A DNA stretch of 64,000 nt from Leuconostoc litchii (GCF_008107645.1 NZ_SDGY01000001.1:62540-126539); one strand, 5' to 3'. Positions 1-10,128 are shown, counted from the stretch's first letter. The notes: generated by a model from the letters alone, not told the origin. Made by a program: numbers and translations.

Positions 1-2
1 TC

Positions 3-1103
3 ATTGGTTCAGTTAAGGTAACCACTGAAAAAGATAATCAGGCGTTAAAAATGTTGTGGCAGCAGGCTAAAAATGTAAATGGTCAGTTTTTACCAGAATT
101 TTTAAGATTGCAAGCTGATTCTTATTTAAAATGGTTACTCATGAGTTTGGCTCGCTCTAAAAATAGTGTACTTGAAGAGTGGTTGGGAGATGGTCAGCTA
201 CCACGATTGCTTGGCCCAGAGACTTCGTTGACGGGAAAAATCAATGTTCATATTAAGGAGCAGTCAGCTATTCACGCGCCTACGGTTACGGCGATTAACG
301 AAGATAAAAATACGACTGAAAATTATTCCCAACAAGATTTTAATCATGCGAAAAGAATTCTTAATTATCAATATCCAAATATTGCAGCAACACAAACTGC
401 TGCTTATCAATCAGTGAGTGAAATCAAACGCTTATTTGAAGATCCAGATCAAAGCCAAATGGAAAATGCAGTTATTTCAGAAGACGGACAATTAAGGCCG
501 GCTAATGTTTTAATGTCTGATGAATTACTATCACCAACGTTTATGAGCGATGGCTCACAAAAGCCATCGAAATCTGCGGTTGGTACAGCTACGCATTTAA
601 TACTCCAATTAATCGATTTTACAAAAATAAACACTTTACAAAAAATTGAAACGCTACGTGATCAGTTAGTTGAAAAGCATCGAATACTTGATAATGTGGC
701 AGCAATGATTGATATTGATGGCATTATTACCTTTTTACAATCAGATTTTGCGCAACAAATTATTGCTCATCACGAGACTTTGAATAGAGAAGCAACTTTT
801 GCAATGATTATGCCTGCAAATGAAATATATCAATCATTAGATGATAAGGCACCAGTTTTGATTCATGGTATTATTGATGGTTACTTTGTTGATGAATTTT
901 CAAAAACAATTACCTTATTTGATTATAAAACAGACTTTGTACGGCACAATCGTATTGAAGAGGATTTAGATAAGTTGCGGGCGCGTTATAAAGGACAATT
1001 ATTGTTATATAAGCGAGCACTGCAACAAGAATTTTCTGATTATATAATTAATGAGCCACAACTTATTTCACTGAGTTCAGGACGTGTTATTAATATTAAG
1101 TAG
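3..1103 (+). CDS. addA: AddA/RexA helicase-nuclease, C-terminal part (5' truncated by window)
   Basis: This is the 3' end of the large AddA (RexA) subunit of the AddAB/RexAB recombination helicase-nuclease, which processes double-strand breaks for RecA loading. The frame is open back to the first bases of the window, so the gene starts upstream. The last third carries the RecB-like nuclease signature: an Asp in HGIIDGYF, then DYKTD in ITLFDYKTD, followed by a Gln/Tyr-rich helix (YKGQLLLYKRAL). The preceding Ser/Thr-rich stretch is a poorly conserved linker. The internal ATG at 51 is not the start. The family assignment is confident. The partner addB/rexB is presumably just upstream but is not visible. 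Confidence 0.85.
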   Translation: MGSVKVTTEKDNQALKMLWQQAKNVNGQFLPEFLRLQADSYLKWLLMSLARSKNSVLEEWLGDGQLPRLLGPETSLTGKINVHIKEQSAIHAPTVTAINEDKNTTENYSQQDFNHAKRILNYQYPNIAATQTAAYQSVSEIKRLFEDPDQSQMENAVISEDGQLRPANVLMSDELLSPTFMSDGSQKPSKSAVGTATHLILQLIDFTKINTLQKIETLRDQLVEKHRILDNVAAMIDIDGIITFLQSDFAQQIIAHHETLNREATFAMIMPANEIYQSLDDKAPVLIHGIIDGYFVDEFSKTITLFDYKTDFVRHNRIEEDLDKLRARYKGQLLLYKRALQQEFSDYIINEPQLISLSSGRVINIK

Positions 1104-1143
1104 CATATTAAACGTGTAAAACACTAAATTGACTAGGGGAACA

Positions 1144-1623
1144 ATGATGATAAAATACGAAACCATACCATTTTTGAATGGCAAATTAACATTATTTAAG
1201 CAAGAAGATACGATAGTGTGTCTTAGTTTAGCGGTAAATGGTATAGCTGAATTTGAAGAAGATTTCCCCGGCTATATGCTGCAACAAGAAAATTTACCTG
1301 AAATAGCATTATTTAAACAGTACGCAACTGGCGTTAAAATAGACTTTACCGTTTTGAAGATTGGTTATCTGAAATCAACGCCTTTTCAAGAGGCGGTTTG
1401 GCAAGCCCTAAATTGTTGTCGAGGACTGCTAACTTATGAACAATTAGCTCAAAAAATTAATCGACCAACTGCTATTCGTGCTGTGGCAACGGCTGTTGGT
1501 AAGAATCCAATACCAATTATTAATGCATGTCATCATATTGTGCCTAAAAGTGGTGGCGTTGGTAAATTTAGATACGGCACAGCGTTGAAACAACAATTAT
1601 TGACGTTAGAAAATCTAATATAA
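1144..1623 (+). CDS. Methylated-DNA--protein-cysteine methyltransferase-like protein (Ogt family, atypical active site)
   Basis: Ogt/AGT-type proteins transfer an alkyl group from O6-alkylguanine to an internal cysteine. The helix-turn-helix region is present (STPFQEAVWQALN, then RAVATAVGKNP). The active-site segment reads IINACHHIVPKSGG, where the family consensus is IPCHRV. The nucleophilic Cys (about residue 129) and following His are kept, but the flanking Pro is Ala and the Arg is His. The start is placed at ATG 1144, behind AGGGGA (1135-1140). ATG 1147 is equally possible, and the TTG at 1129 has no ribosome site. It follows addA by 40 bases, possibly as one repair operon. The fold is secure. 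Repair activity is less sure because of the altered motif. Confidence 0.75.
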   Translation: MMIKYETIPFLNGKLTLFKQEDTIVCLSLAVNGIAEFEEDFPGYMLQQENLPEIALFKQYATGVKIDFTVLKIGYLKSTPFQEAVWQALNCCRGLLTYEQLAQKINRPTAIRAVATAVGKNPIPIINACHHIVPKSGGVGKFRYGTALKQQLLTLENLI

Positions 1624-1671
1624 AAGTGAGAAACAGTGGTCTTATAAAGATCATTGTTTCTCACTTTTTTG
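1622..1671 (+). terminator. Rho-independent terminator after ogt-like gene
   Basis: A long hairpin with arms AAAAGTGAGAAACA and TGTTTCTCACTTTT, plus inner pairing GGTC/GATC, ends in a run of six T. It directly follows the stop codon. Confidence 0.9.
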
Positions 1672-1690
1672 CATGTGAATTTTAAAAACC

Positions 1691-1699
1691 TGATACAAT
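1691..1699 (+). promoter_or_regulatory. Extended -10 promoter of rimM, seven bases from the start codon
   Basis: TGATACAAT fits the extended -10 consensus TGnTATAAT. Only six bases separate it from the ATG of rimM at 1706, and no Shine-Dalgarno sequence lies between. A transcript from this promoter would start at or next to the AUG. No good -35 is visible. Confidence 0.5.
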
Positions 1700-1705
1700 A
1701 GAATT

Positions 1706-2227
1706 ATGACTAATACAGAAAATTATTTTAAAGTTGGAACAATCGTTAACACACACGGCATTCGTGGTGAAGTAAAAATCATGGCAATTACTGACTTTGC
1801 TCAAGATCGATTCAAAAAAGGAACTGCTTTATTTATTGACACAAAACAAGGTCGTGTGCCAGTTAAGGTACAATCATCTCGACTACATAAAAATATGTGG
1901 TTGGTTTTATTTGTTGGTGTTACAAATATTAATGAAATTGAAAAATATAAAGGTGATGATGTTTACATTGAGGGTACATCACGTCCGGAATTAGCAGACG
2001 ATCAATATTATTATGATGAAATCATTGATAGTACGGTAGTTGATTTAGATGGAAATAACATTGGTATTGTTAAAGAAATCATGGAAACAGGTGCTAATGA
2101 CGTTTGGATTATCAAACGTGAAGGACAATCAGATGCCTTGATTCCAATGATTGATGATGTGGTTAAATCGGTTGATGTAGAAGCTAAATTGATTAAAATT
2201 GATGCTTTGGAAGGATTATTAGATTAA
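1706..2227 (+). CDS. rimM: Ribosome maturation factor RimM
   Basis: RimM assists maturation of the head of the 30S subunit near ribosomal protein S19. The protein is 173 residues, the usual length. It has the N-terminal barrel signature [16 protein letters not shown] and the C-terminal PRC-like barrel with [16 protein letters not shown] and [23 protein letters not shown]. Its stop overlaps the start of trmD, the classic rimM-trmD pairing. The start has no ribosome-binding site and sits right behind a -10 element, so a leaderless mRNA is possible. rpsP is not immediately upstream, unlike in many Firmicutes. Confidence 0.95.
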   Translation: MTNTENYFKVGTIVNTHGIRGEVKIMAITDFAQDRFKKGTALFIDTKQGRVPVKVQSSRLHKNMWLVLFVGVTNINEIEKYKGDDVYIEGTSRPELADDQYYYDEIIDSTVVDLDGNNIGIVKEIMETGANDVWIIKREGQSDALIPMIDDVVKSVDVEAKLIKIDALEGLLD

Positions 2228-2958
2228 TGAGAATTGATGTTTTAAGCTTATTTCCAGATATGTTTGCTCCAATGCGACAATCAATTATTGGAAAAGCTAT
2301 TGATAAAGGTTCTTTGGATTTTGAGGTTACTGATTTTCGTGATTTTACCGAAAATAAACACAATAATGTAGATGATTACCCTTTTGGCGGTGGAGCAGGT
2401 ATGTTATTAACACCCCAACCAATATTTGATGCTATGGCTTCTGTTGAAAAAAAATCTGGAAATAAGGGACATGTAGTCTTACTTGATCCGGCAGGAAGAA
2501 AATTCAATCATGAAGTGGCCCAAGAATTAGCAACATATGAGCATTTGACATTTATTGCTGGACATTATGAAGGTTACGATGAACGAATTCGAGAATTAGT
2601 AGATGATGAAATTTCACTTGGAGATTATGTTTTAACTGGTGGTGAACTTGGGGCAATGGTCATTATCGACGCAACTGTGCGTTTTTTACCTGAGATTTTA
2701 GGTAATGCGGCTAGTGCAGAAGGGGATTCTTTTGAAGATGGTCTTTTAGAATTTCCACAATATACACGTCCAGCAGATTTTCGTGGACGGAAAGTTCCTG
2801 AAGTTTTGACAAATGGTAACCATGCTAAAATTGCGGAATGGCGATTAAAAGAATCATTACGTCGTACCTATTTACGTCGTCCTGATTTACTGGAAAAGCG
2901 TCAGTTAACGTCACAAGAACGTGATTTATTAGATGATATCAAAAGTGAAGAACGATAA
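2227..2958 (+). CDS. trmD: tRNA (guanine-N1)-methyltransferase TrmD
   Basis: TrmD methylates G37 of tRNAs that read CNN codons, preventing +1 frameshifting. The 243-residue protein starts [13 protein letters not shown] and contains the SPOUT trefoil-knot motifs: FGGGAGM, the LLDPAG strand, the [11 protein letters not shown] loop and [12 protein letters not shown]. Its ATG overlaps the TAA of rimM by one base, indicating translational coupling. No terminator follows immediately. Confidence 0.97.
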   Translation: MRIDVLSLFPDMFAPMRQSIIGKAIDKGSLDFEVTDFRDFTENKHNNVDDYPFGGGAGMLLTPQPIFDAMASVEKKSGNKGHVVLLDPAGRKFNHEVAQELATYEHLTFIAGHYEGYDERIRELVDDEISLGDYVLTGGELGAMVIIDATVRFLPEILGNAASAEGDSFEDGLLEFPQYTRPADFRGRKVPEVLTNGNHAKIAEWRLKESLRRTYLRRPDLLEKRQLTSQERDLLDDIKSEER

Positions 2959-3011
2959 AAATTTGTAGTAATGAACCCAAAATTAGCAGACGAGATGGAG
3001 GAATGTGTATA

Positions 3012-3046
3012 TAGTGTAAAAATACTTAAATAAAGTATTTAGACTA
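3012..3046 (+). promoter_or_regulatory. Imperfect inverted repeat upstream of panE
   Basis: The arms TAGTGTAAAAATACTT and AAGTATTTAGACTA form an imperfect inverted repeat with an AT-rich centre and no T-run. It lies 17 bases before the panE start. It could be an operator or a 5' UTR hairpin. Confidence 0.35.
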
Positions 3047-3062
3047 TTACATTTTTAAATTT

Positions 3063-4016
3063 ATGAAAATAGCGATAGCAGGATTTGGTGCACTTGGTGC
3101 TCGAGTTGGTGTGATGTTACAGCAGGCCGGACATGAAGTAACGGGTATTGATGGTTGGGCTGCTCACATTGCTGCCATTACTAATGATGGATTGACTGTT
3201 CGTCAAGATGATGGCACATCAAAAAAGTTTTTTATACCAGTGATGACAGCAAAAGAAATTGATGGTCAATTTGATTTAATCATTTTATTAACGAAAACAC
3301 CACAATTAGATACAATGTTGATTGACATCAAGCATATTATTACAAAAAATACAAAGTTATTAGTACTGTCGAATGGTCTTGGCAATATTGAAGTAATGGA
3401 GAGGCATGTTAACCGAAATCAAATTTTGGCTGGTGTGACATTATGGACCTCAGAATTAGTAAAACCTGGTGAAATTCGCACTACTGGTAGTGGATCAATA
3501 AAGTTACAATCAATAGGTAATGTCGATGCTACAGCAGTGGTAGATGCTTTAAATCAAGCTGAACTAAATGTAACTTTATCTCAAAACGTTATTGAAGCTA
3601 TTTGGCACAAAGCTGGCATTAATTCGGTACTGAATCCTCTAACCGTTTTGCTGGATGCAAATATTGCAGAATTTGGCACAGCCGGTAATGGAATGGATTT
3701 ATCACTGAATATTTTAGAGGAAATAAAAAAAATTGGTGATTTAGAAGGTATTAATGTCAATATTAACGAAATTATGAAAGATATCGTTTCATTAGTACGT
3801 CCAGAAAATGCCGGAAATCATTATCCATCGATGTATCAAGATATTAAAGCAGGAAAGCGCACAGAAATTGACTTCTTAAATGGCTATTTTTCTAAACTAG
3901 GTTCTGAACATGGTATTGAACTGCCGTTTAATTCATTAGTGACAAGATTGATTCATGCTAAGGAAGATATTGAACGTACTAAATTAGCTAAAAAACAAGA
4001 AACTTTTGAAATTTAG
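3063..4016 (+). CDS. panE: 2-dehydropantoate 2-reductase family protein (PanE/ApbA)
   Basis: Ketopantoate reductases use NADPH to reduce 2-dehydropantoate in pantothenate synthesis. Some lactic acid bacterial members act on branched-chain 2-keto acids instead. The N-terminus has the nucleotide-binding motif GFGALG. The C-terminal helical domain has the family Lys in IEAIWHKAGINSVLNPLTVL and the segment YPSMYQDIKAGKRTEIDFLNG. The length of 317 residues is typical. The start is fixed by the Rossmann N-terminus, yet no ribosome-binding site is visible before it. No other pantothenate genes are nearby, so a 2-hydroxyacid dehydrogenase role remains possible. Confidence 0.85.
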   Translation: MKIAIAGFGALGARVGVMLQQAGHEVTGIDGWAAHIAAITNDGLTVRQDDGTSKKFFIPVMTAKEIDGQFDLIILLTKTPQLDTMLIDIKHIITKNTKLLVLSNGLGNIEVMERHVNRNQILAGVTLWTSELVKPGEIRTTGSGSIKLQSIGNVDATAVVDALNQAELNVTLSQNVIEAIWHKAGINSVLNPLTVLLDANIAEFGTAGNGMDLSLNILEEIKKIGDLEGINVNINEIMKDIVSLVRPENAGNHYPSMYQDIKAGKRTEIDFLNGYFSKLGSEHGIELPFNSLVTRLIHAKEDIERTKLAKKQETFEI

Positions 4017-4074
4017 GCACAATTAAATTATAATTGAGCTAGTTACTTTTAATTTGTAAGGAGATGGATATAAT

Positions 4075-4590
4075 ATGGCAATAGAAACTGCAATATTTGC
4101 TGGTGGCTGTTTTTGGTGCATGGTGCAACCATTTGACTCATTAGATGGTATTGAAAAAGTTCGTTCAGGTTATACCGGTGGCCATACGAAAAATCCAACT
4201 TATGAACAAGTTTTGTCACATACAACAGGCCACACCGAAGCTGTTAAAATATGGTTTGATTCAGAAAAAATGAGCTATAATGAGCTGGTGGAGATTTACT
4301 GGGAACAAACTGATCCAACCGATGCAATGGGACAGTTCCAAGATCGGGGAGACAACTATCGTCCAGTAATTTTTGTCAATAGTCCTGAGCAACGAAAAAT
4401 TGCAGAAAAGTCTAAAGCTGCTTTAATTGCTTCGAAGCGATTTGACGAACCAATCGTAACAAAAATAGAAGACGCTAAACCTTTCTATGAAGCCGAAGAG
4501 TATCATCAAGATTTTTACAAAAAAGATCCTGCCCGAGAAGCCTTAGAAATGGCGCAACGTTCACAATTTAAGGCTGATAATTGGCGTTAA
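4075..4590 (+). CDS. msrA: Peptide methionine sulfoxide reductase MsrA
   Basis: MsrA reduces the S epimer of methionine sulfoxide in oxidised proteins. The catalytic motif GCFWC is at residues 11-15 and the signatures GYTGG and [15 protein letters not shown] follow. The 171-residue protein is a single-domain form, with no MsrB fusion. A good ribosome site (AAGGAGATGG) precedes ATG 4075. It is monocistronic, ending at a hairpin terminator. Confidence 0.95.
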   Translation: MAIETAIFAGGCFWCMVQPFDSLDGIEKVRSGYTGGHTKNPTYEQVLSHTTGHTEAVKIWFDSEKMSYNELVEIYWEQTDPTDAMGQFQDRGDNYRPVIFVNSPEQRKIAEKSKAALIASKRFDEPIVTKIEDAKPFYEAEEYHQDFYKKDPAREALEMAQRSQFKADNWR

Positions 4591-4645
4591 ATTGCATGAA
4601 TAGTATTTTCTAAAAAAATAAAATTTAATTTAAATCATATGAACT

Positions 4646-4675
4646 TGAGCGGAAACGCTCATTTTTTGTTATAAT
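4646..4675 (+). promoter_or_regulatory. msrA terminator fused to the rnz promoter
   Basis: A short hairpin, TGAGCG-GAAA-CGCTCA, is followed by six T (4646-4667) and terminates msrA. The last T and the next G (4667-4668) begin a perfect extended -10 element TGTTATAAT (4667-4675) for rnz-recJ. The termination and initiation signals therefore share bases. Confidence 0.75.
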
Positions 4676-4722
4676 TGACTAGTTATGAACGTTATTAAGA
4701 AAGCGCTCAGTAGGTAAAATTA

Positions 4723-5679
4723 ATGCAACTTGAATTTCTCGGAACTGGCTCAGGCCAACCTTCTAAATTTAGAAACGTAACAAGTATTGCGCTTCGTTTG
4801 TTAGATGAACGTAATGCGGTATGGCTTTTTGATGTTGGTGAAGCTACGCAACATCAAATTTTAAAAACAACTTTACGACCACGTAAGGTTGAAAAAATAT
4901 TTATTACACACTTACATGGTGATCATATTTTTGGCTTACCAGGTTTTTTGAGCTCACGTTCTTTTCAAGGAGCTGATAAAAATGAGCCGCTGACAATATA
5001 TGGTCCCAAAGGTGTGAAAGATTTTGTGCAAACAGCACTTCGTATTTCTGAAACTCGCTTATCTTATCCGATTGAATATGTTGATTTGAAAGAAGGGGTT
5101 ATTTTCGATGATCGTACCTTTCAAGTTATAGCAGCGCCTATGCGACATCGCATTGAAACTTGGGGATTTCGGGTAATAGAAAAAGATCACCCTGGAGAAT
5201 TATTAGTTGACAAATTAAGGCAGGAAAACATTCCTTCTGGACCAATATATGGTCAACTTAAATCAGGAAAAACAGTTACATTGCCTGATGGTCGTACCAT
5301 TCATGGTCAAGATTTTATTGGACAAGCACAACGAGGGCGTATTGTGACATTTGTTTTAGATACACGGCCTAATGATAATGTTGCTCTGTTAGCCAAAAAT
5401 GCTGATGTATTGGTTCATGAAAGTACCTACGGATCGGGTGAAGAAGAATCAAAAATGGCCAAAGCACATGCACATTCTACAAGCGTTAATGCTGCTAGCG
5501 TGGCTCGCCGTGCACATGTTGATAAACTAGTACTAACGCATTTATCAGCTCGATACATAGGGCCAATGGTTAAAGATTTAATATCCGACGTTCGTCGAAA
5601 CTTTTCTAATACCTATGTTGCACGGGATTTCGATGTTATTGATATTCCTTTTAAGAAAGATAGTAATGAATCAAAATAA
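4723..5679 (+). CDS. rnz: Ribonuclease Z
   Basis: RNase Z removes 3' trailers from tRNA precursors that lack an encoded CCA. The tRNA in this window indeed lacks CCA. The metallo-beta-lactamase motif HLHGDH is at residues 63-68, with further metal ligands in [19 protein letters not shown] and LTHLSARY. The length of 318 residues is normal for the long single-domain form. The end overlaps recJ by 14 bases, suggesting coupling. Confidence 0.95.
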   Translation: MQLEFLGTGSGQPSKFRNVTSIALRLLDERNAVWLFDVGEATQHQILKTTLRPRKVEKIFITHLHGDHIFGLPGFLSSRSFQGADKNEPLTIYGPKGVKDFVQTALRISETRLSYPIEYVDLKEGVIFDDRTFQVIAAPMRHRIETWGFRVIEKDHPGELLVDKLRQENIPSGPIYGQLKSGKTVTLPDGRTIHGQDFIGQAQRGRIVTFVLDTRPNDNVALLAKNADVLVHESTYGSGEEESKMAKAHAHSTSVNAASVARRAHVDKLVLTHLSARYIGPMVKDLISDVRRNFSNTYVARDFDVIDIPFKKDSNESK

Positions 5680-7633
5680 TTGGAACGTATTGTCGCAACC
5701 AACTGAAAAGGTTATTCGACAGTTAAGCTCACAACTAAATATCAGTCAATTTACTTCAACTATTGTTGGACAAAAAGGATATACAGACCCTGAGTCAGCT
5801 TTCCAGTTTTTAAAACCTAGTGTTGAGCAACTTCATGACCCAATGCTACTTCACGATATGGATAAAGCTGTTGAACGGATACAAGAAGCTGCCTTTGGCG
5901 GAGAAAAAATTGTAATATACGGCGACTATGATATGGATGGTGTGACGAGCACAGCCATTATGATTGAAGCACTTGAAGTATTAGGTGCTGAAGTTAAAGC
6001 TTATATTCCCAATCGTTTTTCAGATGGATACGGTCCAAATATTGAGGCGTATAAAAAGCTGATAGCCGACGGCACACAAGTTATTGTTACGGTAGATAAT
6101 GGGGTTAGTGGTCAAGAAGCCGTCGAATATGCGATGTCTCAAGGTGTGGATGTTATTATAACTGACCATCATGAGTTACCTACAGTATTACCTGCTGCGT
6201 ATGCAATTGTTCATCCAAGGCATCCAGAGGGTAAGTATCCGTTTCCGGACTTATCTGGTGCTGGAGTGGCCTTTAAATTAGCGCAAGCCTTGCTGAATGA
6301 AGGTCAACCTGTTGAAGATGCATCAGAATTACCAACGGAATTGTTAGATTTAGTTGCATTGGGTGAAATTTCTGATATGGTTTCTCTAACTGACGAAAAC
6401 CGAGTGCTGGTTTCGTTGGGATTGAAGCAAATTAATGAATCACCACGTCTGGGTCTCGAAGCTGTTTTAAAAAATGCTGGAAAAAAAGACAATGAACCTG
6501 TAAATGCAGAGTCTATTTCATTTAAAATAGCACCACGTTTAAATGCTGTTGGCCGTTTGGGAGATGCAACGTTAGCACTAAATTTATTATTGAACCAAGA
6601 TTCTGAGATGGTATCCGTAATGGCTTCAGAAATTGAAGCCATTAATGCGCAACGTCAAGAAATCGTTGAAGAAGTTTTTGGTGCGGCTAAGCAAATAGCG
6701 CTGTCAGATGAGTATAAAAATGATTCCATTTTGATTATTGCAGGAAAAGATTGGCATCAAGGCATTTTAGGCATTGTTGCCAGTCGATTAGTAGAACTTA
6801 TTCAAAAACCAACAATCGTTTTAAGTTTAACGGATGGGCTTTATAAAGGATCAGGGCGTACTTTTGGTGACTTTGATCTCTATCAATTTATGAATGCATT
6901 TCGTAATTTATATGACACGTTTGGTGGACATGCAAGTGCGCTTGGTTTGGCTATTTCGTCAGAACAGTTGATAAATTTACAAAATCAGGTTCGATTAAAG
7001 TCATCAAAATTACAAATCAAGTCTCCAGCTGTTGATATTAATATGATGCTATCTGTTAAAGAAATTAGTGTGGAGACATATGAAGAATTAAAATTGTTGG
7101 AACCTTTTGGAACAGGAAATCCACAACCTATTTTCGGATTAAATCGACCAAAAATAGATAAAGTATCAACCATGGGCACCTTGAAACAACACCTTAAATT
7201 AGTATTAGAAAATAATATTGAAGCTGTTGGGTTTAACCATCCAGATTGGGTGCCAATTGTGATGAATCCTACAGGGTTATCTTTTGCTGCCACAATAGGT
7301 TTAAATTATTTTAGAGGGCGTAGAACTGTACAATTATTATTAAAAGCGATTGATCAACCCGCTGCTCCGATTGAAAATACGGCACATAAGCAATTTTTTG
7401 CGCAGGTATATAAATTTATATATTCACATCAAGATGTGAATTTTGCCAAGAATTTAGATAGTATTGCTGCACAATTAAACATCAATAAAAATGATTTAAA
7501 TATTATGATTCAAGTATTTATTGAACTAGGATTTGTGCATGTATCTAATGGATTTGTTACAATTATTTCGGGTGCAACACAAAGATCTTTAACCACCTCA
7601 GTAACTTACCAAAAATATTTGGCAAATCGTTAA
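5666..7633 (+). CDS. recJ: Single-stranded-DNA-specific exonuclease RecJ
   Basis: RecJ is a 5'-3' single-strand exonuclease used in recombination and mismatch repair. The DHH-domain motifs are clear: [31 protein letters not shown] and [11 protein letters not shown]. The DHHA1 domain has [14 protein letters not shown]-terminal extension of about 150 residues, typical of lactic acid bacteria, follows and has no recognised activity. The start is ATG 5666, inside the end of rnz behind AAGAAAGAT. An upstream in-frame start at 5615 is unlikely. rnz-recJ-apt form one transcription unit. Confidence 0.93.
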   Translation: MNQNNWNVLSQPTEKVIRQLSSQLNISQFTSTIVGQKGYTDPESAFQFLKPSVEQLHDPMLLHDMDKAVERIQEAAFGGEKIVIYGDYDMDGVTSTAIMIEALEVLGAEVKAYIPNRFSDGYGPNIEAYKKLIADGTQVIVTVDNGVSGQEAVEYAMSQGVDVIITDHHELPTVLPAAYAIVHPRHPEGKYPFPDLSGAGVAFKLAQALLNEGQPVEDASELPTELLDLVALGEISDMVSLTDENRVLVSLGLKQINESPRLGLEAVLKNAGKKDNEPVNAESISFKIAPRLNAVGRLGDATLALNLLLNQDSEMVSVMASEIEAINAQRQEIVEEVFGAAKQIALSDEYKNDSILIIAGKDWHQGILGIVASRLVELIQKPTIVLSLTDGLYKGSGRTFGDFDLYQFMNAFRNLYDTFGGHASALGLAISSEQLINLQNQVRLKSSKLQIKSPAVDINMMLSVKEISVETYEELKLLEPFGTGNPQPIFGLNRPKIDKVSTMGTLKQHLKLVLENNIEAVGFNHPDWVPIVMNPTGLSFAATIGLNYFRGRRTVQLLLKAIDQPAAPIENTAHKQFFAQVYKFIYSHQDVNFAKNLDSIAAQLNINKNDLNIMIQVFIELGFVHVSNGFVTIISGATQRSLTTSVTYQKYLANR

Positions 7634-7667
7634 AAAGAAAGTATGAGCTTTAGCTCTGAGATTTAGA

Positions 7668-8198
7668 ATGACAGTAGATTTACATGATTTTGTTGCAACA
7701 GTTGAAGACTATCCAGAACCTGGTGTGAGTTTTCGAGATATATCACCGCTAATGGGGGATGGCGCAGCTTACAAGCAAGCAGTAGATGCCATAGCTGATT
7801 TTGCAAAAGACTTAAATGTTGATTTAATTGCTGGACCTGAGTCGCGTGGATTTATTGTTGGGTCACCATTAGCATACGCAATGAATATTGGTTTTGTTCC
7901 TGCGCGCAAAGGTGGTAAGCTGCCTCGTGAAGCAGTGTCTGCTTCATATACGCTTGAATATGGTGGTATTAATGAGTTAGAAATCCATAAAGATGCTATT
8001 AGACCAGGACAACGCGTGTTAATTGTTGATGATCTATTAGCAACGGGTGGTACAATTAATGCGACACGAGAAATTATCGAAAAACTTGGTGGTGTTGTTG
8101 CTGGTGTAGCTTTCATTATTGAATTAGAAAGTTTACAAGGGCGTGAAAAAATTATGAAGGCTGGTGAAGTGCCATTTTTGGCCTTGATGGAATACTAA
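7668..8198 (+). CDS. apt: Adenine phosphoribosyltransferase
   Basis: Apt salvages adenine to AMP with PRPP. The PRPP-binding signature [14 protein letters not shown] and the [18 protein letters not shown] and ARKGGKLP segments are diagnostic. The length is 176 residues, against the usual 170-175. It lies 34 bases after recJ, an arrangement widely conserved in Firmicutes. A small inverted repeat, GAGCT-TT-AGCTC, is in the short gap. The ribosome site is weak (GAG), consistent with cotranscription. Confidence 0.96.
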   Translation: MTVDLHDFVATVEDYPEPGVSFRDISPLMGDGAAYKQAVDAIADFAKDLNVDLIAGPESRGFIVGSPLAYAMNIGFVPARKGGKLPREAVSASYTLEYGGINELEIHKDAIRPGQRVLIVDDLLATGGTINATREIIEKLGGVVAGVAFIIELESLQGREKIMKAGEVPFLALMEY

Positions 8199-8252
8199 GA
8201 TACCAGATAGAGTAACTTAGAAAAGTAGTAGATAACATGTGAGGTGCTACCT

Positions 8253-9089
8253 ATGAACAAGAGTAACATTAAAGAATGGTTTACACGTTTTTGCAAAGGA
8301 ATTTTTATCGCTTTAGGATTTATTCTTCCAGGTGTATCCGGTGGTGTATTAGCAGCCATTTTGGGGTTATATGAGCGAATGCTTAACTTTATGGCGCATC
8401 TAAGGCAGAATTTTAAAAAGGATTTTTGGTTTTTTTTGCCAGTAGGTCTTGGTGGTATTGCAGGTATCATTTTACTAAGTCGACCGCTTGAATTCTTATT
8501 GTTAGAATATAAAGCAATAGTTCTATGGGGATTTGCTGGTGCTATTATAGGTACATTACCAACTTTGATTAAAGAAAGTGGGAAACAAGGACGTAATAGT
8601 AAAGACTGGTGGTTATTTGCTACAACAGTTGTTTTTGGTGGCGTGTTATTGTATTATATATCTGATATTCTAGGAAGTATGCCAGTCAATTTCTTTTCTT
8701 TCATGTTGGCTGGTTCATTAATTGCCTTGGGCGTTATCGTACCAGGACTGAGCCCGTCTAACTTACTATTGTATTTAGGTCTGTTTGATCCAATGTTAGC
8801 AGGATTCAGACGAGCAGATGTGAGTGTGTTTATGCCCATTGCGCTTGGAGGAATGCTGACATTAATACTATTTTCAAAGTTAATGAATTACTTACTGCAT
8901 CATTATTATGCTAAGGTGTATCATTTTATTCTAGGTGTCGTTGTTGTATCAACATTATTAATCGTTATTCCACCAGTTGCTGATTATAGTGATTTTACTA
9001 TAATCAGTGCAATTATTAGTTTTATATTATTTTTTCTTGGACTTTTTCTTGGTTTTTGGATGAGTGGTTTAGAAAAAAAATATAAATAA
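8253..9089 (+). CDS. DUF368 membrane protein, likely undecaprenyl-phosphate translocase (PopT-like)
   Basis: This is a polytopic membrane protein with about eight hydrophobic segments. It has the two repeated DUF368 signatures: LPGVSGGVLAAILGLYE near the N-terminus and VPGLSPSNLLLYLGLFDP in the second half. That internal pseudo-duplication is a family feature. DUF368 proteins have been shown in other bacteria to recycle undecaprenyl phosphate across the membrane, supplying wall and polysaccharide synthesis. ATG 8253 follows GAGG by eight bases and is preferred over GTG 8244. It is probably transcribed alone and ends at a bidirectional terminator. Confidence 0.8.
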   Translation: MNKSNIKEWFTRFCKGIFIALGFILPGVSGGVLAAILGLYERMLNFMAHLRQNFKKDFWFFLPVGLGGIAGIILLSRPLEFLLLEYKAIVLWGFAGAIIGTLPTLIKESGKQGRNSKDWWLFATTVVFGGVLLYYISDILGSMPVNFFSFMLAGSLIALGVIVPGLSPSNLLLYLGLFDPMLAGFRRADVSVFMPIALGGMLTLILFSKLMNYLLHHYYAKVYHFILGVVVVSTLLIVIPPVADYSDFTIISAIISFILFFLGLFLGFWMSGLEKKYK

Positions 9090-9126
9090 AAAATCACGCG
9101 ATTACAACTATCGCGTGATTTTTTAT
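9090..9126. terminator. Bidirectional terminator between convergent genes
   Basis: The hairpin AATCACGCGAT / ATCGCGTGATT is flanked by A-runs on one side and T-runs on the other. It serves the DUF368 gene on the plus strand and the methyltransferase on the minus strand. Confidence 0.9.
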
Positions 9127-9821
9127 TGTACTAACCAAACTTGATCATTAATAAAATCAAAAGGTTGATGATAACGGTTTAATTTTGGAATAAGTGACAA
9201 GTTTGCATTTTTCCAAAATACAGATGAATTTGTAGCGCCATCTTTCTCACCAATAACCACAAAATCTCCTTTAAAATGATTTTTGCGTAAAGTGAGTAAA
9301 ATCTGCCAATCAACGATATCTGTATCTGGTGCCCAACTTAATATAATTACATCATAATTTAATGTTTGTATCGCAGTTAGAGCATCCAATTCATCTACTG
9401 CTGTCCACGGATTAATATGGTTTGTATCCTGATCTTGCCAGTTAAAAGTATCTGTTGCAATAATATGATCATGAAAATTCCTGAGTTGACTCGTGATGAC
9501 ACCATTTCCGGCCATAATTTCTATAACAGCACGACCAGCTATGAATTGATGCAAGTCATTTAACCAAAGTTTATTCGGTAAATGCCAAACGCCAAAATAT
9601 TCAATAATCGTTTGTCGAAATTCAGAAAATAAATCGTCTAGTGCCATTAATCTCAAATCAGAAAGAATTTCGTTATTTGTAAAACTTAATTTTGGTAGTG
9701 GGAATCCAGGTATATCATGTCTATCTAACGCCTGCAAAGCAGAGTGAGCTGCTTGTATTTTGGACAAAATATTTGGTTCATTAGCGAAAATTTTAATATA
9801 TTTCTCAAGTTCAGTCTTCAT
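9123..9821 (-). CDS. Putative SAM-dependent methyltransferase, substrate unknown
   Basis: The 232-residue protein has a recognisable SAM-binding motif I (VIEIMAGNGVITSQL), an acidic residue ending strand 2 (IIATDTF) and a motif IV-like strand (YDVIILSWAPD). A helical N-terminus of about 85 residues precedes it. I cannot assign a substrate. It overlaps the upstream membrane-protein gene by 11 bases, so the two are translated together. The ATG has no clear ribosome site, in line with coupling. Confidence 0.65.
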   Translation of the reverse strand: MKTELEKYIKIFANEPNILSKIQAAHSALQALDRHDIPGFPLPKLSFTNNEILSDLRLMALDDLFSEFRQTIIEYFGVWHLPNKLWLNDLHQFIAGRAVIEIMAGNGVITSQLRNFHDHIIATDTFNWQDQDTNHINPWTAVDELDALTAIQTLNYDVIILSWAPDTDIVDWQILLTLRKNHFKGDFVVIGEKDGATNSSVFWKNANLSLIPKLNRYHQPFDFINDQVWLVQ

Positions 9822-10128
9822 GATTATTTGTTACATCACGACGATTTTGAGGATTTTCATCTTTATTGATATGAATATTGAAATGTTTACCATTTCTGAC
9901 AAATTCAAAATCGTTATCTTTCATATTTTTTCGGAAACGCCATAGAACTACCAAAGCGATTATACCACCAAAAGCAAGGGCTATTAAAACAAAAAAGAGT
10001 GCAACACCTAAGATACTTAATACTACGGGTACTGCAACGCCGACAATAGTTAAAAGAATTGGGATTAAAATCAATAGCGCGATGATAGTAGACACTAAGA
10101 CACCAATAAATTGAAATATTTTTTTCAT
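9811..10128 (-). CDS. Small membrane protein with two or more hydrophobic segments, unknown function
   Basis: The 105-residue protein is almost entirely hydrophobic from residue 5 to about 64, with two to three segments rich in Ile, Leu and Val. A basic patch RFRKNMK and a hydrophilic His/Asn-rich tail follow. It starts behind a good GAGGAAAA ribosome site and overlaps the downstream methyltransferase start. It resembles short membrane proteins of lactic acid bacteria that lack an assigned role. Confidence 0.6.
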   Translation of the reverse strand: MKKIFQFIGVLVSTIIALLILIPILLTIVGVAVPVVLSILGVALFFVLIALAFGGIIALVVLWRFRKNMKDNDFEFVRNGKHFNIHINKDENPQNRRDVTNNHED

